64,000 nucleotides of DNA from Qipengyuania sp. JC766 (GCF_040717445.1 NZ_JBFEFL010000001.1:1178001-1242000), one strand, 5' to 3'. Shown: positions 54,693 through 64,000, counted from the stretch's first letter. The notes: generated from the letters alone by a model not told the origin. Translations and numbers: made by a program.

Positions 54693-54908
54693 TCAACCCT
54701 CCTGCTTGGCCGTCTCCGCTTCCAGCTGTTCTAGCGGAGACGTGCCGACAGGGGTCGGGATGGTCCAGAGCGCGATGTTGCCAAGCCCGACGATCGCCAG
54801 GATCACCATCAGCACGGCCTGCTTCCGCTTCCCCCGCCGCCAGACGAAGATTGCGGCGACGAGCAAGGTGACGACGGCCAGCATCACGATCGAGAGAACG
54901 AGGTCCAT
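54693..54908 (-). CDS. Small two-helix membrane protein, unknown function
   Basis: This 71-residue protein has two membrane helices (about 3-22, LVLSIVMLAVVTLLVAAIFV, and 31-50) joined by the basic loop WRRGKRKQA, so both ends face the periplasm. It ends with an acidic tail. I recognise no family. It is convergent with the TonB gene (10-nt gap) and 97 nt from the divergent DUF3597 gene. Confidence 0.6.
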   Translation of the reverse strand: MDLVLSIVMLAVVTLLVAAIFVWRRGKRKQAVLMVILAIVGLGNIALWTIPTPVGTSPLEQLEAETAKQEG

Positions 54909-55005
54909 CGCGCCTGACTAGCGCGGCGATGAAATTTCGCAACGCATTGCGGACCCCTCTCGCCATCCGGGCATTTCGGTAGGGCACGATCGATGGAGGA
55001 TCATC

Positions 55006-55407
55006 ATGGGAATTTTCAGCAGTATCAAGAACGCGATCTTCGGCAGCGACGAAGACGAGAAGGCTCCGGCCAAACCGGTTCCGACGCCGGCCCCGGCATC
55101 CGCGACGGCACCGGCGGCAACACCGCAGGCCGCGGCCGTGCGTACCAGCGAAGTAAGCACGGTGGATGTCGAGAACCGGCTTGATTCCATGCCCGGGGCC
55201 GACCGCCTCAACTGGCGGACGTCGATCGTCGACCTGATGAAGCTGATCAACGTCGATTCCGACTACGAAAGCCGCAAGGCGCTGGCACAGGAGCTGGGCC
55301 GCCCGGAATACGAAGGCAATGCGCAGGACAACCTCTGGCTGCATCGCAAGACGATGCAGGAACTCGCGCGTAACGGGGGCAAGGTCCCGGCGGAATTCCT
55401 CGACTGA
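55006..55407 (+). CDS. DUF3597 family protein
   Basis: This 133-residue protein begins MGIFSSIKNAIFGSDEDEKA, has an Ala/Pro-rich linker (about 20-45) and a C-terminal domain of about 85 residues: VDVENRLDSMPGADRLNWRTSIVDLMKLINVDSDYESRKALAQELG. This is the DUF3597 pattern, thought to be a peptidoglycan-binding-like or stress-linked fold. No signal peptide. GGAGG is in the leader before the ATG. Function unknown. Confidence 0.9.
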   Translation: MGIFSSIKNAIFGSDEDEKAPAKPVPTPAPASATAPAATPQAAAVRTSEVSTVDVENRLDSMPGADRLNWRTSIVDLMKLINVDSDYESRKALAQELGRPEYEGNAQDNLWLHRKTMQELARNGGKVPAEFLD

Positions 55408-55442
55408 TTGACTTGCGCGAACGAGCGGGCCACGCTCGCCCG

Positions 55443-57305
55443 ATGAGCAGACAACAGTTTGAAATCTCGCGCCGTCAGGCCCTTACGGGGCTTGGCGGCG
55501 TTTCCGTCATGGCGCTGGCATCGGGCTGCGTGCCGACCGGCGGCATCCGCGAAGGCGCGATCGGGGAGGCCAACCGGATCGGGGCGAACCGCCTCTTGGA
55601 ACAGGTGGCCTACAACCTGCTGGAGCACGAGCCGGAGCGGGCCACTTCGCTCGGCGTCGATACCGGGCAGTACGCATATATGCGCTCGCAGCTCGAGGAC
55701 CAGTCGCAGGCGGGGCAGGATGCCTTCGCCGCGACCATGCGGCAGGACCTGCAGCGCCTGCGGGCCTTCCCGCGCGAAGGGCTGGATGCCGAAACGGTCA
55801 CCAGTTTCGAAGTGACCGAAAGCGCCTACGAGCTCGCGCTCGACGGCATGGCACTGCCTTATGGCGACGTTCCCGTGGGCAGCTGGCGGACCGCGCCTTA
55901 CGTCGTTATCCAGAACGTGGGCAGCTATCTCGACTTGCCGCGCTTCATGGATTCTACGCATCCGCTCGAGGACGGCGACGATGCCGACGCCTGGCTGGCG
56001 CGCCTGGATGCGATACCCGACGTCCTTGCCGGAGAACTGGACAGGATGAAGGCCGCGCGCGGCATGGGCGTGGTCCCGCCCGACTTCCTGATCGCGAAGG
56101 CCGTGCCGCAGCTACGCAGCACGTTGCAGGATGCGATGAACGGCGAACTTTTCGTCGCACAGGCGCGCGAGCGGCTGGCGGACAAGCCGTTCGGCACCAC
56201 GACCCTGACCCGGGCGGAAGCCATCGTCACGGGTCCCGTCGCGCGGGCTCTCGAGGCGCAGCTGGCCGAGCTTTACGAGGAGCAGAAGACCGCGAAGAGC
56301 GATCCCGGCATGTGGGCGCAACCACAGGGCGAGGAGTGGTACGACTGGGCCCTTCGGTCGAGCACGACGACGACGCTGAGCCCCGACGAAGTCCATCGGC
56401 AGGGACTGGAGGAATTGCGCGTCCTGCACGCGCAGATGGATCCGATCCTGCGCGAGATCGGCTATACCGACGGGACCGTGGGTGCGCGCATGCAGGCGCT
56501 GAGCCAGGACGAACGGTACAAGTTCGCCGAGGGCGATCCGGGCCGGACCGAGATCATGGCCTTCATCCGCGAGCGGATCGACTGGATCACGGCGCAAATG
56601 CCGCGGGCGTTCAACACGCTCGTCGATCCGAACCTGGAAGTGCGCCGTCTGCCCCCGGCGGAGGAACCGGGCGCGCCGGGCGCCTATGGCGGCGCGGGCA
56701 GCAAGGACGGCACCATTCCCGGCCGCATGTGGATCAATTTGCGCACCACGGACCTGCACCGCAAGTACGATCTCGCGGACCTGACCTATCACGAGACGAT
56801 CCCGGGCCATGTCTGGGAGGGCGAATACTCGAACCGCCTGCCGCTCATCCGCAGCATCCTCGCCTTCAATCCCTTCAGCGAAGGCTGGGCCCTTTATGCC
56901 GAGCAGATCGCGGACGAACTGGGCGCATACGACGAGTTCAAGGTCGGTCGCCTCGGCTATCTCCAGAGCCTCGCCTTCCGCGCATGCCGCATGGTCGTCG
57001 ATACCGGGCTCCATTCGAAGCGCTGGAGCCGGGCCAAGGCGGTGGACTTCTTCGTGACCGAGAACGGTTCGAAGCGCGAGGAAGTCGAGAGCGAAGTTGA
57101 TCGCTACTGCAGCTGGCCGGGACAGGCGACCGGATACAAGCTGGGTCACAGCGAGATCGTGAACCAGCGTGGCCGCGCGCAGCAGGCGCTTGGCGAAGCC
57201 TACGATTTCAAGGGTTTCAACGACGCGGTGATCCTTGGCGGCAACGTCCCGATGAACGTGCTGACGAAGAACGTGGACCGCTATATCGCGAGCGGACGGA
57301 CCTAA
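55443..57305 (+). CDS. DUF885 secreted protein, Tat-type lipoprotein signal
   Basis: This 620-residue protein matches DUF885. The N-terminus has a twin-arginine motif SRRQALTGLGG and the lipobox LASGC (about residue 30), so it is probably exported by Tat and lipidated. The family core includes YHETIPGHVWEGEYSN (about 449, a zinc-peptidase-like HExxxxH), PFSEGWALYAEQIADELG and WPGQATGYKLGHSEI. The fold is that of a metallopeptidase, and reported members act as peptidases or esterases; the substrate is unknown here. ATG at 55443 starts the Tat signal; the frame is open 10 codons upstream. Confidence 0.9.
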   Translation: MSRQQFEISRRQALTGLGGVSVMALASGCVPTGGIREGAIGEANRIGANRLLEQVAYNLLEHEPERATSLGVDTGQYAYMRSQLEDQSQAGQDAFAATMRQDLQRLRAFPREGLDAETVTSFEVTESAYELALDGMALPYGDVPVGSWRTAPYVVIQNVGSYLDLPRFMDSTHPLEDGDDADAWLARLDAIPDVLAGELDRMKAARGMGVVPPDFLIAKAVPQLRSTLQDAMNGELFVAQARERLADKPFGTTTLTRAEAIVTGPVARALEAQLAELYEEQKTAKSDPGMWAQPQGEEWYDWALRSSTTTTLSPDEVHRQGLEELRVLHAQMDPILREIGYTDGTVGARMQALSQDERYKFAEGDPGRTEIMAFIRERIDWITAQMPRAFNTLVDPNLEVRRLPPAEEPGAPGAYGGAGSKDGTIPGRMWINLRTTDLHRKYDLADLTYHETIPGHVWEGEYSNRLPLIRSILAFNPFSEGWALYAEQIADELGAYDEFKVGRLGYLQSLAFRACRMVVDTGLHSKRWSRAKAVDFFVTENGSKREEVESEVDRYCSWPGQATGYKLGHSEIVNQRGRAQQALGEAYDFKGFNDAVILGGNVPMNVLTKNVDRYIASGRT

Positions 57306-57319
57306 CCTTCCGCAAGGAC

Positions 57320-57345
57320 GGAACGGAGACCCTCCGGCGCGCGTC
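57320..57345 (+). promoter_or_regulatory. Weak EcfG-like element before the DUF421 gene
   Basis: GGAAC (57320-57324) is followed after 17 nt by CGTC (57342-57345), one mismatch from CGTT, 28 nt before the ATG. Confidence 0.3.
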
Positions 57346-57373
57346 GCACCGGTGACGCAAGAAGGGGGAAATT

Positions 57374-57895
57374 ATGTTCGTCGACAACGCCACGCTCGAT
57401 GCGCTCATTAGGGGTGCGGTGCTGGGCGCCATCGCCCTCGTTTTCGTGGTCGTCCTCGTCCGGATCACCGGATTGCGCTCGCTGTCCAAGATGACGAATT
57501 TCGATTTCGTCATGACCGTCGCGCTCGGCTCGCTGGTGGCAGGCGGTGCACAGGCGACCGAGTGGACCACCTACCTCCAGATCGGGGCGGGCATGGTCGG
57601 CCTGTTCCTTACGCAGGTTCTGGCCGCACTCCTCCGCAGGTCCTCCGAGACCGCCGAATCGGCCATGCAGAACCAGCCGGTGCTGCTGATGCGCAACGGG
57701 GAGTTCTGCGAGACCGCGCTCGAATCCACGCGCGTCGCGAAGTCGGACGTCATTGCGAAGCTGCGCGAGGCGAACGTCCTCGACTACGCGCAAGTGCGCG
57801 CGGTCGTCCTGGAGACGACCGGCGATGTCAGCGTGCTGCATGGCGAGGATCTGGACGAGCAGATCATCGCCAATGTCGCGAACATGGAACGGTAG
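57374..57895 (+). CDS. DUF421 (YetF-like) membrane protein
   Basis: This 173-residue protein has three membrane helices in the first 90 residues (GAVLGAIALVFVVVLVRI and others), then the cytoplasmic YetF domain: QNQPVLLMRNGEFCETALES, VAKSDVIAKLREANVLDYAQV and VVLETTGDVSVLHG. RLSLSKMTNFDFVMTVALG-like segment (GLRSLSKMTNFDFVMTV) is the family marker. Function unknown; related proteins are stress- or spore-linked. It follows the DUF885 gene by 68 nt and may have its own promoter. Confidence 0.9.
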   Translation: MFVDNATLDALIRGAVLGAIALVFVVVLVRITGLRSLSKMTNFDFVMTVALGSLVAGGAQATEWTTYLQIGAGMVGLFLTQVLAALLRRSSETAESAMQNQPVLLMRNGEFCETALESTRVAKSDVIAKLREANVLDYAQVRAVVLETTGDVSVLHGEDLDEQIIANVANMER

Positions 57896-57914
57896 CGGAG
57901 CTTCCGCCGCGTTC

Positions 57915-58235
57915 CTACTTCTTGCCGAACAATCCGCCGGCCATGCCGAGGATGTCGTTCACCGGATTGCCGTCGCCATCCTTGTCCAGCATCGTCGAAA
58001 AGCGCGTCAGGCTTCCTTCGCCGCCGATCGCGTCCCTGATCTGGTCCAGGATCCCGGCATCGAGCCCGGTCTTCTGCGCCGCCAGTTCAACCGTGTCGCC
58101 GTCCTTCTGGTGGGATTCGCCAAGTGCCGCGACCGCCTTCGCCGCCATTTCCGGATCGATCCCGAACTTCTCGGCCATGTTGACGATTTCCGGATTGCCG
58201 GAAACCTGACCCAGTATGCTGTCAAAGAGACCCAT
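57915..58235 (-). CDS. Small protein, possibly DUF937/YidB-like
   Basis: This 106-residue cytoplasmic protein begins MGLFDSILGQVSGNPEI. It is helical and acidic, and ends in a Gly-rich ILGMAGGLFGKK. The start and the Gly-rich loop resemble YidB/DUF937 proteins weakly; I am not sure. A calcium-loop-like stretch DKDGDGNPVND (about residues 84-94) resembles an EF-hand core. It is convergent with DUF421 and downstream of pckA with two hairpins between. Confidence 0.6.
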   Translation of the reverse strand: MGLFDSILGQVSGNPEIVNMAEKFGIDPEMAAKAVAALGESHQKDGDTVELAAQKTGLDAGILDQIRDAIGGEGSLTRFSTMLDKDGDGNPVNDILGMAGGLFGKK

Positions 58236-58297
58236 GCTCGCACTCCATGATTTCGTTCGCGCCCCGCGGACGTCATGCCGCAGGTTCGCCACAGAGG

Positions 58298-58352
58298 AAA
58301 GGCCCCGCATCTGGTCGATGCGAGGCCCCCTCTCCCTACCCGCGTACGGGTA
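58298..58352 (-). terminator. Two hairpins downstream of pckA
   Basis: On the minus strand TACCCG/CGGGTA (58337-58352) lies just past the pckA stop. A second hairpin of 11 bp (58301-58311 with 58317-58327, 5-nt loop) is followed by TTT only. The second is the more likely terminator, but its U-tract is short. Confidence 0.55.
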
Positions 58353-58356
58353 GAAC

Positions 58357-59967
58357 TCAGGCGGCTTGCGGTGCCGCGTCGCGAACGCCCTGGTCGACAT
58401 GGCTTTCGAACTCGGCGAAATTGTCGACGAACAGCTGGACCAGCTTCTGCGCGGTCGCGTCGTACTCTTCCTTGTCCGCCCAGGTGCTGCGCGGATCGAG
58501 GATCGACTGGTCGATCCCGGCCTCTTCCAGCGCAGGAACGGAAACCGGAACCTCGAACCCGAAATTCGGGTCCTTGCGGAATTCGACGTCTTCCATCTTG
58601 CTGTCGAGCGCCGCGTTGAGCAGCACCCGCGTCGCCTTGATCGGCATGCGATGGCCCGTGCCGTACTTGCCGCCCGTCCAGCCGGTGTTGAGCAGCCAGC
58701 ACTGCACCCCGCCCTTCGCAATCCGCTCCTTGAGGAGATTGCCGTAGACGCTGGGGTGACGCGGCATGAACGGCGCGCCGAAGCAGGTGCTGAAAGTCGC
58801 TTCGGGTTCGGTCACGCCGATCTCGGTCCCCGCGACCTTGGCCGTGTAGCCCGAAAGGAAGTGGTACATCGCCTGGTCCGGCGTCAAGCGTGCGATCGGG
58901 GGCAGCACGCCGAAGGCATCGGCGGTGAGCATCACGACGTTGCTCGGCACCGGGCCGAGGTTCTTCTCGCTCGTGTTCGGGATGTACTCGATCGGGTAGG
59001 CGCCGCGCGTGTTCTCCGCGAGCGAGTTGTCGTCGAAATCGAGTTCGCGCGTGCTGGCGTCCATCACGACATTCTCCAGGACCGTGCCGAACATCCTGGT
59101 GGTCGCGTAGATTTCCGGCTCGGCTTCCTCGCTGAGGCGGATCATCTTGGCGTAACAGCCGCCTTCGAAGTTGAAGACCGCGGTGTCCGACCAGCCATGC
59201 TCGTCATCCCCGATGAGCGTACGGCTGGCATCGGCGCTGAGCGTCGTCTTGCCGGTCCCGGAAAGGCCGAAGAACACCGCCGTCTTGCCGTCGGGTCCGA
59301 TATTGGCGCTGCAATGCATCGGCATGACGCCGTCTTTCGGCAACAGGTAGTTGAGGATGCCGAAGACGCTCTTCTTCATCTCGCCGGCATACCGCGTCCC
59401 ACCGATTAGGATCAGCTTTTCGGACAGGTTCACCGCGATCACGGTTTCGCTGCGGCAGCCGTGACGTTCCGGATCGGCCCGGAAGCTCGGCAGGTCGATG
59501 ATCGTGTATTCCGGTGCGAAGTCCGCAAGTTCCTCGCGCGTCGGGCGGACGAGCAGCGTGCGGATGAAGAGATTGTGCCAGGCCAGTTCGTTGATCACCC
59601 GGACATTGACCCGGTGTTCCGGCTGCGATCCGCCGAACAGGTCCGCGACGTACAGCGCATCCTTGCCGCCCAGCGCGTCCATGAAGTCCGCCTTGAGGTT
59701 CGCGAAATGCTCCGGCGACATCGGCACGTTCACCTTGCCCCACCAGACGCTGTCCTCGGTTTCCGCATCGCGGACGATGAACTTGTCCTTCGCGCTGCGA
59801 CCGGTCTTCGCACCCGTTTCGACCACCAGCGCGCCGTGCTTGCTGAGGCGCCCTTCACCGTCCGCCACGGCGCGTTCCACGAGCTCGGCAGTGCCGAGAT
59901 TGGGGCGGATTTCGGCAGTGGTGCCGAAGCCCTGGTCCGACAGCGAAACATGAAGCGGCGTGGTCAC
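58357..59967 (-). CDS. pckA: Phosphoenolpyruvate carboxykinase (ATP)
   Basis: This 536-residue PckA converts oxaloacetate and ATP to PEP, the first step of gluconeogenesis. Markers are [24 protein letters not shown] (arginine), [11 protein letters not shown]-loop [13 protein letters not shown], and EGGCYAKMI. The start is GTG at 59967, with GGAG 6 nt upstream; the conserved protein begins there. It is divergent from chvI, a neighbourhood conserved in Alphaproteobacteria, where ChvI/ChvG can control pckA. The 162-nt gap is shared by both promoters. Confidence 0.96.
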   Translation of the reverse strand: MTTPLHVSLSDQGFGTTAEIRPNLGTAELVERAVADGEGRLSKHGALVVETGAKTGRSAKDKFIVRDAETEDSVWWGKVNVPMSPEHFANLKADFMDALGGKDALYVADLFGGSQPEHRVNVRVINELAWHNLFIRTLLVRPTREELADFAPEYTIIDLPSFRADPERHGCRSETVIAVNLSEKLILIGGTRYAGEMKKSVFGILNYLLPKDGVMPMHCSANIGPDGKTAVFFGLSGTGKTTLSADASRTLIGDDEHGWSDTAVFNFEGGCYAKMIRLSEEAEPEIYATTRMFGTVLENVVMDASTRELDFDDNSLAENTRGAYPIEYIPNTSEKNLGPVPSNVVMLTADAFGVLPPIARLTPDQAMYHFLSGYTAKVAGTEIGVTEPEATFSTCFGAPFMPRHPSVYGNLLKERIAKGGVQCWLLNTGWTGGKYGTGHRMPIKATRVLLNAALDSKMEDVEFRKDPNFGFEVPVSVPALEEAGIDQSILDPRSTWADKEEYDATAQKLVQLFVDNFAEFESHVDQGVRDAAPQAA

Positions 59968-60129
59968 ACTGATCTCCAGCAACGGTAAAGAGGATGGCAC
60001 CTGCGCGAGTCGCGTGCATAGGTATGCAGGAGCCGACGGGGTCCGCATAATGGGGCGTCGCGGGGCCGTCAAACCCACGCTTTGTTACGGCGCGTTGTTT
60101 TACCGCAATTTCCGTTCTAACTGCCGTGG

Positions 60130-60897
60130 ATGGACGAACCGCAGGGCACCCCGGCCGACGCCGCCTCCGAGAACCGGAACGCGCAAGTCATCGCGCTGGT
60201 CGACGACGACCGCAACATCCTGACCACGGTTTCCATCGCGCTGCAGGCGGAAGGCTATACCACCCGCCTCTATTCGGATGGCGAGGCGGCGCTGAAGGCG
60301 CTGCTAGAGAACCCGCCCGACCTGGCCGTATTCGACATCAAGATGCCCAAGATGGACGGGCTCGAACTGCTGCGCCGGCTGCGCGAGCATTCCGCCCTGC
60401 CGGTCATCTTCCTGACCAGCAAGGACCAGGAGCAGGACGAGGAAGTCGGCCTCGAACTCGGTGCTGACGACTACATCGCCAAGCCGTTCAGCCTGCGCCT
60501 CCTGCTGGCGCGGATCCGCGCGATCCTGCGCCGGGCGGACCCCCAGCCGGAAAGCCCGGAGGGCGAGCGCGCGCAGAGCGAACCGGAATCGGGCGGCAGG
60601 TTCGCGCGCGGCCGGCTTTCGATGGACCCGGCGCGCCACCACGTCACCTGGGACGGCAGGCCCGTGTCCCTGACCGTTACCGAGTTCCTGATCCTGGAAG
60701 CCCTCGCGGTGCGGCCCGGCGTCATCAAGTCGCGCAACCTTCTAATGGATGCCGCCTATCCCGACGACGTGTTCGTCGACGACCGGACCGTCGACAGCCA
60801 CATAAAGCGGATGCGCCGCAAGTTCCGCTCCGTCGATCCGGAATTCGGCGCGATCGAGACGCTGTACGGTGCGGGGTACAGCTTCACCGATGGCTGA
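60130..60897 (+). CDS. chvI: Response regulator ChvI (OmpR family)
   Basis: This 255-residue OmpR-type regulator has a receiver domain (about 18-135; ALVDDDRN, phospho-Asp in [12 protein letters not shown], Lys in YIAKPFS). The winged-helix DNA-binding domain is at about 160-253 ([37 protein letters not shown]). An acidic linker (about 140-155) is longer than usual. It is paired with chvG, whose start it overlaps by 8 nt. ChvI/ChvG senses acidity or envelope stress. Confidence 0.94.
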   Translation: MDEPQGTPADAASENRNAQVIALVDDDRNILTTVSIALQAEGYTTRLYSDGEAALKALLENPPDLAVFDIKMPKMDGLELLRRLREHSALPVIFLTSKDQEQDEEVGLELGADDYIAKPFSLRLLLARIRAILRRADPQPESPEGERAQSEPESGGRFARGRLSMDPARHHVTWDGRPVSLTVTEFLILEALAVRPGVIKSRNLLMDAAYPDDVFVDDRTVDSHIKRMRRKFRSVDPEFGAIETLYGAGYSFTDG

Positions 60898-62458
60898 ACG
60901 GTCCATCGGCCAGCGGCTGGAGCGGCTGAGCTGGTCCGGCCGGATTTCGCTCACCTCCCGCATCCTCGCGGTCAACCTCCTCCCGCTGGCGCTGCTGGGG
61001 GGCGGCATCTTCTATCTCGACGGTTATCGCAAGCAGCTGCTCAACGAGCGGTACAAGCTGGCGCGGATCGAGGCGCAGATCACGGCCGAAGCGCTCGCCG
61101 GGGCCACGCGCGAAAGGCAGGATGCCCTGCTGGTCCAGATCGGCAAGGAACAGGGCATGCGCCTGCGCATGTTCGAGCCCGACGGCAACCTGCTGGCGGA
61201 CAGCTTCGTCCTCGACGAGCCGACCTTCACGCTGGCCGACCGCGAGCCTGACCAGTGGGAAGAAAACTTCGCGCTCTGGCTGGACAACGCAGTGAACACG
61301 GTCGTCTCCTCAAGGCCCATCCCCGACTATGTCGAACCGGAAGGCACCACGGCCGATGCCTGGCCCGAACTGGTGCGCGCCCGCGAACAGGGCCTCAGCC
61401 AGATCGAGTTGCGCGATCTCCCCGACGGCACGCCGGTCATCACCGCGGCGGCCCCTGTGGGCATACAGGGCGCGACACTGCTGACCACGCGTAACGCAGT
61501 CGACATCACGGAGTCCGTGCGCGCGGCCCGTTCCACGCTCGGCGTGTCGGTGCTGCTGGCCCTTTTCGCGTCAATCCTCCTTTCGCTCTACCTCGCCCGT
61601 ACCATCGTCTCGCCCCTACGCGCGCTATCGCGGGCGGCCGTGCGCGTGCGGCAGGGGCGCGACCGCGATGTCGAGGTGCCGCGCCTGCCGGAGCGCAAGG
61701 ACGAGATCGGCCTCCTGGCGCGCGCCGTTTCCGACATGACAGACGCGCTGCGCCACCGGATCGACGGCGTGGAGCATTTCGCGGCCGACGTAGCGCACGA
61801 AATCAAGAACCCGCTCGCCTCCTTGCGCAGCGCCGTCGAGTCGCTTGGCTCGGTCGAGGATCCGGAGCTGCGCCGGCAATTGCTCGACATTGCCAATCAC
61901 GATGTCCGGCGCATCGACCGGCTGGTCACGGAAATCTCCGACGCAAGCCGCATCGATGCGGAGATTTCCCGCACCGAATTCGAAATGGTCCAGCTGGACA
62001 CGCTGACCGAAGCGATCATCGAGAGGCGCGAGAACCGCGAGGAGAACGAGGGCCGCACCGTCGCCCTCTACACTTCGATGGAAAGTGCCGTGGTGCGCGG
62101 CGTGCCGATGCGGCTGGAGCGGATCGTCGAAAACCTGCTCGACAACGCCGTTTCCTTCTCCCCGCCCAAGGGCCAGATCGACGTGACGATCGCGATCCTC
62201 GACGAAGTGGTCACCCTTTCGGTCAGCGACGAGGGGCCCGGCATCGGCGTGGAAGCGCGCGACAAGATCTTCGACCGGTTCCACTCCGATCGTCCGGAGG
62301 CGGAGGACTTCGGCAATCACAGCGGCCTCGGCCTGGCGATCGCGCGGACCATCGCGGAAGCGCACGACGGGTCGCTGGAAGCGATCGATAGGCCTGACGG
62401 CAAGCCGGGCGCCTGCCTCCTGCTGACCCTGCCGAACCCGCGCAAGGGCCGCGATTGA
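60890..62458 (+). CDS. chvG: Sensor histidine kinase ChvG
   Basis: This 522-residue inner-membrane kinase has two membrane helices (about 27-45 and 215-237) flanking a periplasmic sensor of about 170 residues. A HAMP domain, the H-box [17 protein letters not shown] (phospho-His) and the ATP-binding N, G1 and G2 boxes follow ([29 protein letters not shown]). ATG at 60890 overlaps chvI by 8 nt. In most relatives hprK follows; here rapZ comes next after 73 nt. Confidence 0.95.
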   Translation: MAERSIGQRLERLSWSGRISLTSRILAVNLLPLALLGGGIFYLDGYRKQLLNERYKLARIEAQITAEALAGATRERQDALLVQIGKEQGMRLRMFEPDGNLLADSFVLDEPTFTLADREPDQWEENFALWLDNAVNTVVSSRPIPDYVEPEGTTADAWPELVRAREQGLSQIELRDLPDGTPVITAAAPVGIQGATLLTTRNAVDITESVRAARSTLGVSVLLALFASILLSLYLARTIVSPLRALSRAAVRVRQGRDRDVEVPRLPERKDEIGLLARAVSDMTDALRHRIDGVEHFAADVAHEIKNPLASLRSAVESLGSVEDPELRRQLLDIANHDVRRIDRLVTEISDASRIDAEISRTEFEMVQLDTLTEAIIERRENREENEGRTVALYTSMESAVVRGVPMRLERIVENLLDNAVSFSPPKGQIDVTIAILDEVVTLSVSDEGPGIGVEARDKIFDRFHSDRPEAEDFGNHSGLGLAIARTIAEAHDGSLEAIDRPDGKPGACLLLTLPNPRKGRD

Positions 62459-62531
62459 CGGGCCCACGCCATCCGCCCGCAAGGGTTAAGGGCCTTTATT
62501 CATCCCGTCTCGTGGCGCACATCCGGTCGCG

Positions 62532-63467
62532 ATGATGCCCGATTCGCCATCCGATGACGATCCTCGCCAGCGTGTCCTGCTGGTCACGGGCCTTTCGGGC
62601 GCCGGCAAGACCACCGCCCTGCGCGTGCTGGAGGACATGGGCTGGGAAGCGATCGACAACTTCCCCATCCGGCTTCTGGGGCGCCTCGTCGGCAAAGGGA
62701 CCGAAAGTACCACGCGCGATCCGCTGGCGATCGGCTTCGATTCCCGGACCCGCGGCTTCGTGCCTTCCGCCGTCATAGACTCGGTCAAGCAGCTCGCCCG
62801 GCGCGAGGACCTGCTGGTCACCACCCTGTTCCTCGACTGCGGCAGCGGCGAGCTTGAGCGCCGCTACAACGAGACCCGCCGGCGCCATCCGATGGCACAG
62901 GGGCGTCCGGTGCGCGTCGGCATCCAGGCGGAGCGTGAACTGCTGGAGCCGCTGCGGCGCTGGGCCGACGCGGTGATCGACACGACCGACTTTTCCTCCA
63001 ACCAGCTGCAGCAGGCCGTGCGCGAGCAGTTCTCCGGCACCGCGCCGCAGGAAATGTCCGTCATCGTGTCCAGCTTCGGTTTCGCACGCGGCACACCGCC
63101 TCTTGCCGACCTCGTCTTCGACATGCGCTTCCTCGACAATCCGCACTGGGTGGAGGAACTGCGCGAGAAGACCGGGCTCGATCCGGAAGTGGGCGAACAC
63201 ATCGTGCAGGACGAGGCCTTCGACACCGTCTTCGGCCAGATCCGCGACCTCTTGCTGACACTGCTCCCGCGATACCGGGCGCAGGGGAAAAGCTACGTCA
63301 ACATCGCCTTCGGCTGTACCGGCGGGCGGCATCGCTCCGTCTTCACGGCGGAACGCATGGCGCAGGTCTTGCGCGAATCCGGCTTTTCGCCCACGGTCCT
63401 GCACCGCAATCTGGCTTCGCGCGCTGCGGACGAGATCGAACGACCTCAGCTTGGGCAAACTACCTAG
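62532..63467 (+). CDS. rapZ: RNase adapter protein RapZ
   Basis: This 311-residue protein has P-loop GLSGAGKTTALRVLEDMG (about residues 20-37) and AIDNFPIRLL, then RYNETRRRHP. The C-terminal domain binding glucosamine-6-phosphate has SFGFARGTPPLADLVFDMRFLDNP and FGCTGGRHRSV. In E. coli RapZ guides degradation of the GlmZ sRNA and so limits glmS. In Alphaproteobacteria it lies in the PTS cluster and its role is less clear. ATG at 62532 is used; the adjacent ATG 62535 is equal. Confidence 0.95.
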   Translation: MMPDSPSDDDPRQRVLLVTGLSGAGKTTALRVLEDMGWEAIDNFPIRLLGRLVGKGTESTTRDPLAIGFDSRTRGFVPSAVIDSVKQLARREDLLVTTLFLDCGSGELERRYNETRRRHPMAQGRPVRVGIQAERELLEPLRRWADAVIDTTDFSSNQLQQAVREQFSGTAPQEMSVIVSSFGFARGTPPLADLVFDMRFLDNPHWVEELREKTGLDPEVGEHIVQDEAFDTVFGQIRDLLLTLLPRYRAQGKSYVNIAFGCTGGRHRSVFTAERMAQVLRESGFSPTVLHRNLASRAADEIERPQLGQTT

Positions 63468-63485
63468 GACGTACTCCTTTTTCCC

Positions 63486-63899
63486 ATGATCGGATTGATC
63501 CTCGTCACTCACGGCCGGTTGGCCGAAGAATTCGTTCACGCCATGGAGCACGTGGTGGGCGGTCAGGATGCAATTGCCACGGTGTGCATCGGCCCGCAGG
63601 ACGACATGGAAGAGCGCCGCGGCGAAATCGCGTCCGCGATCGAGGCGGTCGACAGTGGCAGCGGCACGATCGTGCTGACCGACCTGTTCGGAGGCACGCC
63701 CAGCAATCTGGCGATTTCCCTGATGGAGCCCGGCCGGGTGGAAGTCATCGCCGGGATCAACCTGCCGATGCTGATCAGGCTGGCCGGCGCGCGCAAGGAA
63801 AACGACGTGCTGACGACGGTCCGCGCTGCGCGCGATGCGGGTCGCAACTACATCACCATCGCGTCTGAACTGCTCGGCGCGGATGCGGGGCGCGGATGA
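63486..63899 (+). CDS. PTS system IIA component, mannose family
   Basis: This 137-residue protein has the EIIA-Man fold with the phosphorylated His in LVTHGRLAEEFVHAMEHV (His9) and the FGGTPSNLAISLM motif. There is no IIB or IIC partner nearby, so it is probably regulatory rather than transport-linked, as in other Alphaproteobacteria. Its stop overlaps the HPr start in an ATGA. It would receive phosphate from HPr. Confidence 0.95.
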   Translation: MIGLILVTHGRLAEEFVHAMEHVVGGQDAIATVCIGPQDDMEERRGEIASAIEAVDSGSGTIVLTDLFGGTPSNLAISLMEPGRVEVIAGINLPMLIRLAGARKENDVLTTVRAARDAGRNYITIASELLGADAGRG

Positions 63900-64000
63900 C
63901 GGCGGTCACGTGCACCGTCACGATCGTGAACCAGCGGGGCCTGCACGCCCGGGCCAGCGCGAAGTTCGTCGGTGAAGTCGCCGCCCTGCCCGAAGGGACC
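63896..64000 (+). CDS. HPr family phosphocarrier, 5' part
   Basis: The first 35 residues are visible: TVTIVNQRGLHARASAKFVGEV, with the phosphorylated His in GLHARASAKF (about residue 16). The window ends inside the gene. It is translationally coupled to the IIA gene. The kinase-target Ser46 region lies outside the window. Confidence 0.92.
   Translation, partial: MTAVTCTVTIVNQRGLHARASAKFVGEVAALPEGT

Overview
The window is a GC-rich, gene-dense chromosomal segment of an alphaproteobacterium. The most likely placement is Sphingomonadales, family Erythrobacteraceae. The reasons are a CcrM-type GANTC methylase, a ChvI/ChvG pair divergent from pckA and followed by rapZ and a mannose-family PTS IIA/HPr pair, a split PntA1/PntA2/PntB transhydrogenase next to a tiny aa3 oxidase subunit IV, a DUF1285-CoA-nudix-CCA run, and many TTG/GTG starts and ATGA/GTGA overlaps. 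I see no rRNA, tRNA, CRISPR array, insertion sequence or prophage. The left edge cuts an M16 peptidase gene and the right edge cuts an HPr gene.

Layout. 1-7.1 kb: end of an M16 peptidase, purS-purQ, a membrane GGDEF-EAL protein, glmS and an EamA transporter. 7.2-15.0 kb: a surface-glycan cluster (five glycosyltransferases of GT2, GT4 and GT-C type, a methyltransferase and a Wzx-like flippase) with genes in alternating orientations, then a solitary cpaF. 16.6-24.4 kb: small envelope proteins (an entericidin-like lipoprotein under an apparent general-stress promoter), DUF938, a Rossmann oxidoreductase, dGTPase, an Asp/Glu racemase-family protein, an alpha/beta hydrolase, a diheme cytochrome/beta-helix pair and DUF2147. 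24.4-29.4 kb: the transhydrogenase genes interrupted by a fasciclin lipoprotein, a PH-domain protein and another lipoprotein. 29.5-44.2 kb: an NtrC-like regulator with an altered sigma-54 loop, SDRs, folP, a flavin reductase-like protein, ccrM, antiporters, rnhB, a PQQ sugar dehydrogenase-like lipoprotein, GNAT, DUF1285, nudix and cca. 44.2-58.2 kb: parC, a PfpI/DJ-1 protein, DUF4349, a large repeat-built secreted protein, a ferredoxin with two adjacent cysteine desulfurases, a hydrolase, TonB, DUF3597, DUF885 and DUF421. 58.3-64 kb: pckA, chvI-chvG, rapZ, PTS IIA and HPr.

How the parts work together. glmS makes glucosamine-6-phosphate for envelope and glycan synthesis, and RapZ is known in enterobacteria to control GlmS; both genes lie in this window but 56 kb apart. 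The glycan cluster has the parts for building and flipping a lipid-linked glycan. The ChvI/G-PTS region joins envelope or acid sensing to carbon control, but hprK is absent from its usual place. Several short-protein and stress genes carry GGAAC-N16/17-CGTT-like sequences upstream, which suggests an EcfG general-stress regulon.

The most striking non-coding signal is the region upstream of ccrM. It contains one perfect DnaA box, six GANTC methylation sites within 152 bp and a near-consensus CtrA site. The most striking coding anomaly is a cysteine desulfurase whose conserved N-terminus has no ATG, GTG or TTG in frame.
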